Origin: Clostridiales bacterium Firm_04
Lineage (GTDB): Bacteria; Bacillota; Clostridia; Oscillospirales; Ruminococcaceae
DNA length: 64,000 nucleotides
Assembly: GCA_001603005.1 (NCBI GenBank)
Contig: LVAJ01000013.1
Span: 245,575 to 309,574 of the forward strand
Direction: 5' to 3'
Shown here: in pieces, positions 26,195 through 34,347 of the stretch
Layout: the number at the start of each line of letters is the position of its first letter
Position numbering within the stretch: position 1 is the stretch's first letter
Made by a program: the position numbers and the translations under genes
Notes under the pieces: model-generated
Seen by the model: the letters and a program-made list of their open reading frames with translations, nothing else
Told to the model about the DNA's origin: nothing
Databases searched by the model: none

Positions 26195-27715
26195 ATGTTT
26201 TTTCAACGGAAACCGTTCGGATCGCTCCGCGCGCAAAGCATGATCGCGCGCTATCGGCAGGAAGTGCAGAAGGATGCGCAGAACCGCAGCAGACATTTTT
26301 TCTGGCTGTTTTCCGCGCTGACGGAGCATCCGTCCCCGAAGCAGATCCGGTATATCGGGGATGAGGCTGCCGGTCTGATCCGCGGGAAGGATGCGTTTTT
26401 TGCTGCCGGTATCATGCGCGGCAATTATGAGGACACCCGCAGGATCGACTTGGATGCGTGGAAGCAGCACTGTTCGCCGGAGGGGTACCGTGCGCTGCTG
26501 GCGATCGGCTCGGCGCATGCAAACGGCTATCTGCGGCAAGCCTGTCTGAAGCGGCTCGCAGATATGCCGGATGTGCTGGATTTTGTGCTGCTGCGCCTCA
26601 ATGACTGGGTGCCGCAGATCCGGCAGACCGCATGGGAACTTCTGCCGGAGCAACTGGCAAATGTCACATCCTGCGGCGGGATCATCCGCGTGATGCCGTA
26701 TGTGGAATTTGTCCGGCGCGGCAAACGGGCGCAGCGCAATGCCGCATTTTCAATGGAAAAGCTCGATGCGATCCTGCTTGATGCATTCATGAAGGAGCCG
26801 GATGCGGTGCTTGGCAGTCCGGTTACGCTGCGGCGGCTCTGCTACCGCGTGTTCCTGCTGCATCCGGCGCCTGCATACCGTGAAATGCTGCTGCATTATA
26901 TTGAACACGAACCGGACGGCGCGCAGCGGAGCGCACTGGTGCGCTGCTGTTTGCAGCATGCAGAGGAGCCGGTTCCTGCTGCGCTTCTGGAACGGTTCAT
27001 GCAGGACAAATACTGGCGCGTGCGCATGGATGCGTATGAATACCGCGTGAAAGCGCAGGGCGTCTGGGACGGCATGGAGAAGCTGCTGACGTCCCCGTAT
27101 TATCCGATCCGCGAATTTGCAGCTTTTTATCTGGCAAAAAACGGCTTCGATGTGCGCGGATACTGTCAGGCGCATCTGCCGGAAACACTCATGGCGCTCG
27201 GCGAGTGCGGGACTGCGGATGACCTTTCGCTTGTGCTGAAATATCAGCAGAGCGATCCCTGTGAAGCGCTGACGGCGCGTATCAGGCTGGGGGATCCCGA
27301 CAGCAACGATCTTGCACTCGAAGCGATGCGCAGCAGTAATGCAAGGCTTGCAAAAACGGCATACCGCCTTGCAAAGAACAGATTGTTTTTCAAGAGTGGT
27401 GAGCTTGTTCCGCTGATCCGGACGGAGACAGATCCGGCGCTCTGCTGGCGGATGATCCGGCTGATGCGGAACCGGATCGGCGCGGAACTGCTGCCGGTGC
27501 TGATCCGGCTGACGCGGGATTACGCACATGTCGGCTGCGATATCCGCCGCACGATCGAAGACTGCACCCTATTCCATGTGTATCACGGATATTACAGGCT
27601 CGCCGTGACGCAGGCGCAGCATGACGCGATTCTTGCGGCACTCGATTATGCCGGACAACATGTTCCGGAGCGGCTTGCAGAGCATATCCGCGGCTTCATG
27701 CGGATCGAATCCTGA
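26195..27715 (+). CDS. HEAT-repeat-like protein, 506 aa
   Basis: The start at 26195 (MFFQRKPFG) follows AAAGGAGAACAGGAA; the frame is open 37 codons earlier but that part overlaps the 54-aa gene. After a basic N-terminus the protein is a chain of helical repeats of about 35 residues ('LLAIGSAHANGYLRQACLKR', 'LRLNDWVPQIRQTAWELL', 'YYPIREFAAFYLAKNG'), the pattern of HEAT/ARM scaffolds. There is no signal peptide or catalytic motif. Probably a cytoplasmic protein-protein interaction scaffold; partner unknown. Confidence 0.85.
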   Translation: MFFQRKPFGSLRAQSMIARYRQEVQKDAQNRSRHFFWLFSALTEHPSPKQIRYIGDEAAGLIRGKDAFFAAGIMRGNYEDTRRIDLDAWKQHCSPEGYRALLAIGSAHANGYLRQACLKRLADMPDVLDFVLLRLNDWVPQIRQTAWELLPEQLANVTSCGGIIRVMPYVEFVRRGKRAQRNAAFSMEKLDAILLDAFMKEPDAVLGSPVTLRRLCYRVFLLHPAPAYREMLLHYIEHEPDGAQRSALVRCCLQHAEEPVPAALLERFMQDKYWRVRMDAYEYRVKAQGVWDGMEKLLTSPYYPIREFAAFYLAKNGFDVRGYCQAHLPETLMALGECGTADDLSLVLKYQQSDPCEALTARIRLGDPDSNDLALEAMRSSNARLAKTAYRLAKNRLFFKSGELVPLIRTETDPALCWRMIRLMRNRIGAELLPVLIRLTRDYAHVGCDIRRTIEDCTLFHVYHGYYRLAVTQAQHDAILAALDYAGQHVPERLAEHIRGFMRIES

Positions 27716-27733
27716 ATCACTGAATCAGAATAT

Positions 27734-27762
27734 TTGACATTTTGCCGCATCTGTGATATAAT
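27734..27762 (+). promoter_or_regulatory. Promoter of the alpha/beta-hydrolase gene
   Basis: Perfect consensus TTGACA (27734-27739), 17-base spacer, TATAAT (27757-27762). The predicted start site (about 27769) rules out the earlier in-frame ATG at 27762 as a start codon. Confidence 0.85.
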
Positions 27763-27803
27763 TGAAATCGCTTTTTATAAAATCAATGCGGTGGGGGTAT
27801 CAC

Positions 27804-28868
27804 ATGAAAAAATATCTGAAAGTCTGTTCGATCATTGTCATTGCGATCCTGTTATTTGTGATCGGATTTTTCCTGTACTGCTTTATCAGCCTGCGCATGA
27901 CACAGAAATCGACGCGGGAGCAGCTTGCGGCAGACGGTCTGTACAATCCGGTCAGTGCCGGTGATGTGGAACTGAATATGCCGGTGTTCGGCAGCTCCGA
28001 TGCGCCGTATACGGTCGTTGCGCTGCCGGGCAGCCATGACGCGCTGTTCGCCGCGCAGATCAAGGCATTTTCCGAATCTGCCGGCGATGACTGCCGCTTT
28101 GTGATCGCGGATCGTCCGGGCTACGGCGTCAGCGAGGTGAGCAAGCAGGAGATCACGCCGGAATACGCAGTTGAATGTGCGCGCACGGCGCTGCAGAATG
28201 CGGGCATTCAGAAGCCCTATGTGCTGATGCCGCATTCGCTCGGCGGTCTGTATGCGACCTACTGGGAGAGCACCTATCCGGATGAGATCGCGGGCGTTCT
28301 GTTCCTCGATACCGTGACACCGGCGGATGCGGATGTGCTTCAAAATACGGCGCAGTCTGATGATGACAAGCAAATGGCTTGGATGTGCAAAACCGGTCTG
28401 ATGCGGATTTTCGTCGGCAACTACAAAAGCGTAGATGCCAGACTGCTGCCGGAGCAGCTTCAGGAAGATGCTGCGCTCCTTCAGAATTACAATTTCTGCA
28501 ATGACTCGCTGGCATCCGAAGACGCGCATCTCGGCGATTCTGCAAAGACTGTCATGAACGCGGTCAAAACGAATGAGATCCCGAAAATCTATATCAGCAC
28601 AGACTGCTCGACCGATGCGGAGTACGAGGAAGCAGTCCGGTTCCGCTTCGGTGTTCCGGAAGGCGAGGAGCCGGAAGAACTGACGGAATGGATCGCCGAT
28701 ATGAAGGCTGCTGCGTATGACGATGCAGCAAAGCAGGAACGCACCGCGTTTCTGGAGCAGCTCGGCAACTGCGAGCAGGTCAACATTCCGGGCATCCATG
28801 CGATTTACATGCAGAAGCCGGAAGCAGTCGCGGAACAGCTGCACCGCCTGTTCGGTCAGATCGGATGA
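27804..28868 (+). CDS. Membrane-anchored alpha/beta hydrolase, 354 aa
   Basis: An N-terminal hydrophobic helix (about 4-32, 'VCSIIVIAILLFVIGFFLYC') anchors an extracytoplasmic alpha/beta-hydrolase domain. Visible parts are the oxyanion-side 'VALPGSHDAL', 'FVIADRPGYGVSE', the nucleophile elbow 'PHSLGG' (Ser of GxSxG replaced by H-S-L-G-G), 'FLDTVTP', and a terminal 'IPGIHAIYMQKPEAV' with the catalytic His. Substrate unknown. The start at 27804 has GGGGG upstream. Single-gene transcript closed by a terminator. Confidence 0.9.
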   Translation: MKKYLKVCSIIVIAILLFVIGFFLYCFISLRMTQKSTREQLAADGLYNPVSAGDVELNMPVFGSSDAPYTVVALPGSHDALFAAQIKAFSESAGDDCRFVIADRPGYGVSEVSKQEITPEYAVECARTALQNAGIQKPYVLMPHSLGGLYATYWESTYPDEIAGVLFLDTVTPADADVLQNTAQSDDDKQMAWMCKTGLMRIFVGNYKSVDARLLPEQLQEDAALLQNYNFCNDSLASEDAHLGDSAKTVMNAVKTNEIPKIYISTDCSTDAEYEEAVRFRFGVPEGEEPEELTEWIADMKAAAYDDAAKQERTAFLEQLGNCEQVNIPGIHAIYMQKPEAVAEQLHRLFGQIG

Positions 28869-28909
28869 CCGATTGACTGAAAAAGTATTATGCTGCGATG
28901 ATCGCAGTG

Positions 28910-28954
28910 AAAGCGCGCTCTGCCCCTGATACGGGACGGCAGGGCGCTTTTTTC
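28910..28954 (+). terminator. Intrinsic terminator after the hydrolase gene
   Basis: An A-rich left arm (AAGCGC then CTCTGCC) pairs with GGCAG and GCGCTT on the right, with a small internal mismatch, and is followed by six T residues. Confidence 0.75.
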
Positions 28955-29292
28955 TTGTCCGGATGCCGGAATTTGTTATGGATCACTGCGGATTCGTCAT
29001 AATTACAACAGCAGAGAATTTTGTACCGGATGATCGCAGATGCGAAGAAAATGCGCTGCCGGAACGCTCATTTGCGGAACCTGTCATGACCTTTTCTGCC
29101 AAAAGATGGGCTGAAACGGTACAACTTGCCGTCAGAATCGCCAAACGAAAAGTTTATAAAGCGGCGGATTTGCATTGGATCTATGATTTTGATAAGATTA
29201 TCTTGACATTTTTTAGCAATTGTGTTAGGATAGGGATGATCGGGGTACCTTTGAACGGGGACTGACAACAAGATGCAGAGGAGGATGATTCT
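28955..29292 (+). promoter_or_regulatory. Gene-free gap with promoter of the N-terminal-dockerin gene
   Basis: TTGACA (29203-29208), 17 bases, TAGGAT (29226-29231) precedes the dockerin gene, whose ribosome site AGAGGAGG ends 9 bases before the ATG. The rest of the gap holds a 100-codon open frame on the plus strand that lacks a ribosome site and runs through the promoter, so I do not call it a gene. Confidence 0.7.
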
Positions 29293-30975
29293 ATGACGCA
29301 ATTGAAACGCGTTGCTGCATTTTTTACCGCGATCGCAGCAACAGGCACACTCGCTTCTGTTCCGGCATTTGCGCTGTCGGACGGAATGACTGTTCCGGCA
29401 GGAGAACCTTCCGAGATCGCACTATCGGAAACGGATCCCGAGGAAATTTTCAGCACAACGATTTTCGGCGACGTCAACTATGACAAGCTGATCGGCATTG
29501 CGGATGCAGTTCAGCTGCAGCGCTATCTGCTCGGTCAGACCGAAGAACTCGGACACTGGTGGAACGCTGACCTCAATCAGGACGGCGTGATCAATGCCTA
29601 TGACTTTACGCTGCTGAAACAGCAGATCACCGGACTGGGCACAAAGGGCGGTTCCGCGATCATCAACGTCGTTGACACGATGACCGGCGCACCGGTCGAG
29701 GGCGCACATGTGACGCTTTACAGCATATGCAATGACCAGTACTGCTACATGCTCGGTGAATGGGATTCCGATGCGGATGCGGTCATGTACTTCTCGGGAC
29801 TGCCGACGGGAGCGGAGTATACCTATTTCATGGACTGCACGGCAGGACCGGAAGCCTATGACACGGAATGGGGCTTCGGCTGGGTACAGAGCGATTTTAA
29901 GTTTGATGAAGGTCAGACGAACAAGGCGGTCAATCTGTATCTGACAGCGGCGAATGCGAAACCGAATGTCATCATCGGGCAGTATGACTGGGCAATGGAA
30001 ACGGATGTTGTCCGTGAGCTCAATTACGGCTACGGACGCGTTGCGGTCTATGATGAAAACGGTTCGATGATCTACCGGAATGTGAACAGTCTCGGCTGCG
30101 CACTGCCGGACGGCAAATATCATGCAGAGATCACGATGTATGAGAGCGAAGGCAACAGGGTTCCGGCAAGAGTGCTGGAACCGGACAGCGACTTTGCAAA
30201 GCATATCAAAGAGCTGCATCCGGACGCTGTGCTGACGGATACGACCGGCGGCATCGACTTCACCGTGAAGGACGGCAAGCCGGATCGCGAGTTGTTCTTT
30301 GAAATGGAGCCGCTGCCCGACAGAAGCAACTCCATTACCGTGCACTGCGTGGACGGCGAGACCGGCGAACCGGTCGAGGGCGTTGCGCTTTCGCTGATCG
30401 AAGCACCGGGTTCCTATGCGAAAAAGGTCGCTGAATGGGTTTCCGATGAGACCGGCACACATGTGTTTGACGGTCTGCTCCATACCGGCTATGCACGCAC
30501 CAATGCATATGAGATTGCTTTGGATGCGCTGCCGGAAGGCTATACCGGCGGATTCAGCGAGAAAGTGAATTACGGTTATGTCAACTTTGACAACCGCGAT
30601 GTCACGATGACCTTCTACAAAACGGATGCACCGAAGAACTTCTCCTTTGACATTCTCAATGTCAGCGACGGTTCTGCTGCGGAGATCCCTGTGTCTTGCG
30701 AGGTCTGGCGTATCACTTCCGATGACGGCGACAGCATTTGCATCTATGACAATGCAAAGCAGGGTGAAACGCTTGCACTCGCAGACGGCTCCTATTTTGC
30801 AGCGCTCAACGGCAGACAGCTTCTGGATGCGGGCTACGGCAATGCGGTTGATGCACCCGATGCAGATTATCTCAGTTCTTTCGGCATGATCGAGTTCAAG
30901 GTCAAAGACGGCGCACTCAGCAAGGATCTGCATTTCTATGTGGAGAAATATTTAAGCAGCGCAGATCTTGATTAA
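29293..30975 (+). CDS. Secreted protein with N-terminal dockerin and CnaB-like repeats, 560 aa
   Basis: Signal peptide (1 to about 27), then a type I dockerin (about 58-114): two calcium-loop/helix segments, 'GDVNYDKLIGIADAVQLQRYL' shortened here to its start, and 'ADLNQDGVINAYDFTLLKQQI'. Dockerins are usually C-terminal, so this order is unusual. Two or more prealbumin-like/CnaB-type domains follow, marked by 'VVDTMTGAPVEGAHVTLYS' near 125 and 'CVDGETGEPVEGVALSLIE' near 355. No catalytic glycosidase motif is visible. It may be a structural or binding component docked onto a scaffoldin. It is transcribed alone between a promoter and a terminator. Confidence 0.88.
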   Translation: MTQLKRVAAFFTAIAATGTLASVPAFALSDGMTVPAGEPSEIALSETDPEEIFSTTIFGDVNYDKLIGIADAVQLQRYLLGQTEELGHWWNADLNQDGVINAYDFTLLKQQITGLGTKGGSAIINVVDTMTGAPVEGAHVTLYSICNDQYCYMLGEWDSDADAVMYFSGLPTGAEYTYFMDCTAGPEAYDTEWGFGWVQSDFKFDEGQTNKAVNLYLTAANAKPNVIIGQYDWAMETDVVRELNYGYGRVAVYDENGSMIYRNVNSLGCALPDGKYHAEITMYESEGNRVPARVLEPDSDFAKHIKELHPDAVLTDTTGGIDFTVKDGKPDRELFFEMEPLPDRSNSITVHCVDGETGEPVEGVALSLIEAPGSYAKKVAEWVSDETGTHVFDGLLHTGYARTNAYEIALDALPEGYTGGFSEKVNYGYVNFDNRDVTMTFYKTDAPKNFSFDILNVSDGSAAEIPVSCEVWRITSDDGDSICIYDNAKQGETLALADGSYFAALNGRQLLDAGYGNAVDAPDADYLSSFGMIEFKVKDGALSKDLHFYVEKYLSSADLD

Positions 30976-31024
30976 AAACAAAGGCTGACCGCCTGAACTG
31001 CGGCAGTCAGAACAATGAAAAAAG

Positions 31025-31059
31025 CAGACCGTCACGGGCTTTCCGGACGGTCTGTTTTT
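31025..31059 (+). terminator. Intrinsic terminator after the N-terminal-dockerin gene
   Basis: Arms CAGACCGTC (31025-31033) and GACGGTCTG (31046-31054) form a perfect 9-bp stem, followed by five T residues. Confidence 0.9.
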
Positions 31060-31136
31060 CTGCGGTGTGATGAAAGATGCCTGAATGTGAGGCTGATCGC
31101 GCTGCAAGAACTGCAAACGTCATACCGTTCCGGCGT

Positions 31137-31358
31137 TCAGTCGTTTCTCCTGTAGTCCTCGGGCATGACGATCGTATAGTCATCGGTCAGCAGCTTTTCA
31201 TATGTGGCTGTCATCCAGAGGGTATCCATTTCCAGTGCGGCAAAGCAGAAGCCCTCGCCCTGATCGCTGTCGCTGATGCATTCATAGGTCGGGCGTGTGT
31301 TTCGATACCTTACATATGCCTTTTTGCCGATTACAAGATCAGCTTCTTTTTTTGTCAT
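31137..31358 (-). CDS. Small hypothetical protein, 73 aa
   Basis: The frame has two ATGs. The second (31358, MTKKEADLVIGKKAYVRYRN) is 8 bases after AGGAGGG, while the first is only about 2 bases from it, so the second is chosen. A small soluble protein with 'MDTLWMTATYEKLLTDDYTI'; it may be a small beta-barrel. It lies 39 bases downstream of the MutS-like gene on the same strand. Function unknown. Confidence 0.7.
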   Translation of the reverse strand: MTKKEADLVIGKKAYVRYRNTRPTYECISDSDQGEGFCFAALEMDTLWMTATYEKLLTDDYTIVMPEDYRRND

Positions 31359-31397
31359 TCTCATTCCCTCCTGACAGACGGACTGTTTTTTGTGATG

Positions 31398-33032
31398 TTA
31401 CAGATGCTCGCTGAGCTGCTCGAATGTGATGCCGTACTGCTGCGCGATCGCGCGGGCATAGCTTTTGCCGTCCGGTTTTCTGCGCGTGACCTTGTACTGA
31501 TTGTCCGCGCCGTTTTCCATGACGATGCTGACCGCGCCGCAATCCGATCCCGCCTGACCGGAAAAGCTGCCGCAGTGCTCTGCAAGCTCATGCATATGCG
31601 TATTGAACACGGTGCGCGCACCGAGCCGGCAGAGATATTTCAGCACATCCTCTGCAATATACAGCGATTCGGTGTGACTGGTCGTCGCGAAGGATTCGTT
31701 AAAGAGCAGCAGGCTATCGGCGGTTGCGGTTTTGCAGATCTCCCTGCACCGTTCGGCTTCCTCACCGAGTCTGCCGAGCGAAACGGTGCGTTCCTCCTCG
31801 ACCGGAAAATGCGTATAGATGCCGTCGCAAAGGCGGATCTTTGCCGAGGCTGCCGGAACAAAAACGCCGCTCTGAAAGAGCAGGAAGGCAAGCCCGACGC
31901 CCTGTGTCAGGATCGTTTTGCCGCCGCGGTTCGGTCCGGTCAGAATCTGCACAGTCTGCTCTTTTGTGAATGCAAGATCGTTGCAGACGATTTTCTCCGC
32001 AAGATTGCCTTCCATGGAGATCAGCGCGAGCTTGACGTTGTAAAAATCGTGCAGCTCGGTATCGTCCTGCGATTCCGCGGCTTCACAGCAGGGGAATCCG
32101 TGCTCCGTCAGCTTCTGCGCAAAGCCGATGAAGCGCTGATAAAACAGCAGCTGATCCGCAAGATCGGCAAGCGCTCTGCCGCTGATATGCACGTATTTAT
32201 CGAGCACCTTTTTGAGTTTGGCGGTCAGCGAGGGCAGCATCCGCTCTACAATTGTGGTCAGATTGTTCCGCAGTGCGGTATCGGACGGGCGGGGCGGTGT
32301 CTGGATGCCGTAGAAATGCTTCTCGAACCAGTCCCAGCCGTCAAAATGCATTTCCATGTCAAACGGGTAGAGGTCACGGTCGGAGACATGATCCTTCCGG
32401 TGAAACGCCATGAAGTTCTGGAGCGCGCTCTGTTCGCCGTAAAAGAACCGGTTCAGCGAAACGATGCCGACCTCCTGTAAGGAATAATCGGGCGCGAGGT
32501 TGACGCCGATCGTCAGGCTGTGGACGCTGTTCACATCATCGCCCAGCGCGGCGATATCTTTCAGCAGTTCATCGAATCCGCTGTTTTCGCTGACTGTCTG
32601 CACAAAATCCGCAAAGCGCTGCATGCCCTCTGACCGGAACTGCCGTCCGGCGAACAGATCGCGCAGCTTTGTCACGGAGCGGATATAATGCTCCACAGAA
32701 CGGAACCGCTGGATCAGCTCCCAGATCGTCGATTGTCCGCCGATTGCAACAGGCTTGTCATTGAACGAAAACCGCAGCGAATCGCAGATGCGGAACAATT
32801 CCGTGCAGAGTTCCGGATCATGCCGGAGCTCATTGCAGATCTGCCGGCGGTACCGGATGATCTCCGGATCTGCGGGCATCTGCATCAGGATCTTCTGAAC
32901 AATGCTTTGTTCTGCGGCATTTTCCGTGATGTGCTTTGTCAGAAACGGCAGTCCGAGGTCATTTGCCGTGCGGTCACTGACCGGAAAATAATGCGCGGCA
33001 TCATCCGGCGCAAGCAGACTGATCTGCTGCAT
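31398..33032 (-). CDS. MutS-family ATPase (MutS-like, not canonical MutS1), 544 aa
   Basis: A core-plus-ATPase MutS relative lacking the N-terminal mismatch-recognition domain. Walker A 'GPNRGGKTILTQG' is at about 366-378. The Walker B region reads 'SLLLFNESFATTSHTES', with Asn-Glu where MutS1 has Asp-Glu; this seems to be a trait of this short subfamily. 'TVFNTHMHELAEHCG' is the following conserved His segment. The function of such short MutS proteins in Firmicutes is not settled. The start at 33032 has GAGGGG upstream. Confidence 0.88.
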   Translation of the reverse strand: MQQISLLAPDDAAHYFPVSDRTANDLGLPFLTKHITENAAEQSIVQKILMQMPADPEIIRYRRQICNELRHDPELCTELFRICDSLRFSFNDKPVAIGGQSTIWELIQRFRSVEHYIRSVTKLRDLFAGRQFRSEGMQRFADFVQTVSENSGFDELLKDIAALGDDVNSVHSLTIGVNLAPDYSLQEVGIVSLNRFFYGEQSALQNFMAFHRKDHVSDRDLYPFDMEMHFDGWDWFEKHFYGIQTPPRPSDTALRNNLTTIVERMLPSLTAKLKKVLDKYVHISGRALADLADQLLFYQRFIGFAQKLTEHGFPCCEAAESQDDTELHDFYNVKLALISMEGNLAEKIVCNDLAFTKEQTVQILTGPNRGGKTILTQGVGLAFLLFQSGVFVPAASAKIRLCDGIYTHFPVEEERTVSLGRLGEEAERCREICKTATADSLLLFNESFATTSHTESLYIAEDVLKYLCRLGARTVFNTHMHELAEHCGSFSGQAGSDCGAVSIVMENGADNQYKVTRRKPDGKSYARAIAQQYGITFEQLSEHL

Positions 33033-33078
33033 GAAATCACCCCTCATCCAATTTGAAATATCACAAAATTGTACGCTT

Positions 33079-33108
33079 ATTATAGCATGCGGCGGCGCGG
33101 GGTGTCAA
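33079..33108 (-). promoter_or_regulatory. Promoter of the MutS-like gene
   Basis: On the minus strand TTGACA (33103-33108), 18-base spacer, TATAAT (33079-33084). Confidence 0.75.
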
Positions 33109-33144
33109 GTCATGATTTGCGCTGCATTGTTCATTTTTTTGTGC

Positions 33145-33417
33145 ATGGAACGGCATTTCATGCTGACCGGCACATGGGACGAAATTGCGATTGACATTTC
33201 CATGAAAATGCAGTATAATGAGAAAAATACGTTTTCAGACATCCGTGATCCGAACGGCAGTGCGCAGACGATCGGCGAGGTCTGGGCGATGTTTGCGGCA
33301 TCGGATTTTGCGAATCTGTCCTCTTACGGCGATCACGGCGATGTTTCAGAGCTGCTCGCAGCATATCCCGTGCGCGAAAAGGTCATGCAGCGCGAACTGA
33401 AAGAAACAAAAACATGA
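33145..33417 (+). CDS. Doubtful small ORF, up to 90 aa
   Basis: An open frame with host-like codon choice (segment 'TIGEVWAMFAASDFANLSSY', C-terminus 'MQRELKETKT'). However, a perfect promoter (TTGACA 33191-33196, 17 bases, TATAAT 33214-33219) lies inside it. If that promoter drives it, only an internal start such as the ATG at 33289 could serve, giving about 42 residues. The stop lies in a terminator stem. It could be a small gene with a mis-set start or a remnant. Confidence 0.3.
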   Translation: MERHFMLTGTWDEIAIDISMKMQYNEKNTFSDIRDPNGSAQTIGEVWAMFAASDFANLSSYGDHGDVSELLAAYPVREKVMQRELKETKT

Positions 33418-33444
33418 GGGAGCCGGAATGACTTCCTCATGTTT
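33410..33444 (+). terminator. Terminator-like hairpin
   Basis: Arms AAACATGAGG (33410-33419) and CCTCATGTTT (33435-33444) form a 10-bp stem followed by CTTTC. On the minus strand it is followed by TTGTTTCTTTC, so it could also end the HD-hydrolase transcript. A second, T-less palindrome (TGCGTTTG / CAAACGCA, 33496-33515) lies in the same gap; I give it no function. Confidence 0.6.
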
Positions 33445-33537
33445 CTTTCAGAGAATGTGTCTCAGACAGGGATGCGATCCCTTTGGCGGGTTTGGTGCGT
33501 TTGCTTGCAAACGCATAGCGAAGCGTGCGAGAGCCCA

Positions 33538-34149
33538 TTACAAATCATCGCGCGGCGATACCTCATCCATTTCCGCGTTGATCGTATCCTCGCAGGCAGC
33601 CATTGCCCGCAGCGTCATGTCGAGCAGCTTGTCGAGCTCCCAGCCGAGCTGCTGTGCGCCGCGCTCGATCACTTCTCTGGAACATCCCGCCGCAAAGCCT
33701 TTGCTCTTGTACTTCTTTTTCAGCGATTTCAGTTCCATGTCCTTTGTGCTCCTGGAAGGACGCATCAGCGCCGCCGCCCAGATCAGTCCGGTCAGTTCAT
33801 CGGCAGCAAACAGCACCTTTTCCATTTCATGCACCGGCTCGACGTCGATCGTCACGCCGCAGCCGACCGTGATGCCGTAGCCGTGCGAGCAGACCGAATG
33901 GATGATGTCATCGCTGACGCCGCCCGCTTTCAGAAGCTCCGGCGCTTTGAGGCAGTGTTCCTCCGGATACAGCTCGAAGTCAATGTCATGCAGCAGCCCG
34001 ACAATGCCCCAGTGCTCCGCATCATCCGCGTAACCGAGCTCCTGCGCATACCACTTCATGACCGCTTCCACGGTCAGTGCATGCTGGATGTGGAACGGAT
34101 CCTGATTGTACTGTTTCAGCAAAGCAAATGCTTCATCTCTCGTAATCAT
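33538..34149 (-). CDS. HD-domain hydrolase, 203 aa
   Basis: HD-superfamily metal-dependent phosphohydrolase. Conserved pieces: 'HIQHALTVEAVM' (first His), 'GIVGLLHDIDFE' (the HD pair near residue 53), 'HSVCSHGYG' and 'VLFAADELTGLI' (final Asp). The length matches the small HDIG-type proteins often annotated as putative nucleotidases. Substrate unknown. The CGGAGGTC site upstream of the ATG is good. Monocistronic. Confidence 0.9.
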   Translation of the reverse strand: MITRDEAFALLKQYNQDPFHIQHALTVEAVMKWYAQELGYADDAEHWGIVGLLHDIDFELYPEEHCLKAPELLKAGGVSDDIIHSVCSHGYGITVGCGVTIDVEPVHEMEKVLFAADELTGLIWAAALMRPSRSTKDMELKSLKKKYKSKGFAAGCSREVIERGAQQLGWELDKLLDMTLRAMAACEDTINAEMDEVSPRDDL

Positions 34150-34209
34150 CGTATGACCTCCGGTTCAGATTGTTTTCTGATGCCCGCAGATGCCTGCGGA
34201 ACTATCTGC

Positions 34210-34238
34210 ATTATAGCACGGAGCAGCGGACTTGTCAA
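34210..34238 (-). promoter_or_regulatory. Promoter of the HD-hydrolase gene
   Basis: On the minus strand TTGACA (34233-34238), 17 bases, TATAAT (34210-34215). It stands back to back with the carbamoyltransferase promoter, about 30 bp away. Confidence 0.8.
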
Positions 34239-34268
34239 TCACATATAGAAAAATTTGATACAAAATAC

Positions 34269-34297
34269 TTGACAGATCGCTGCATTTGTGTTATAAT
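34269..34297 (+). promoter_or_regulatory. Promoter of the carbamoyltransferase gene
   Basis: TTGACA (34269-34274), 17 bases, TATAAT (34292-34297) with a TGT extended -10. A GGGGGG ribosome site precedes the ATG at 34348. Confidence 0.85.
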
Positions 34298-34347
34298 ATC
34301 TTTTTCGGTGGCAGCACCGGAAATCAAATATCTGGGGGGTTACCGCT

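Noticed and set aside
28963..29265. 100-codon ORF before the N-terminal-dockerin gene
   Set aside because: No ribosome site, and it runs across a clear promoter.
33496..33515. Palindrome TGCGTTTG/CAAACGCA as a terminator
   Set aside because: No T-run on either strand; function not assignable.
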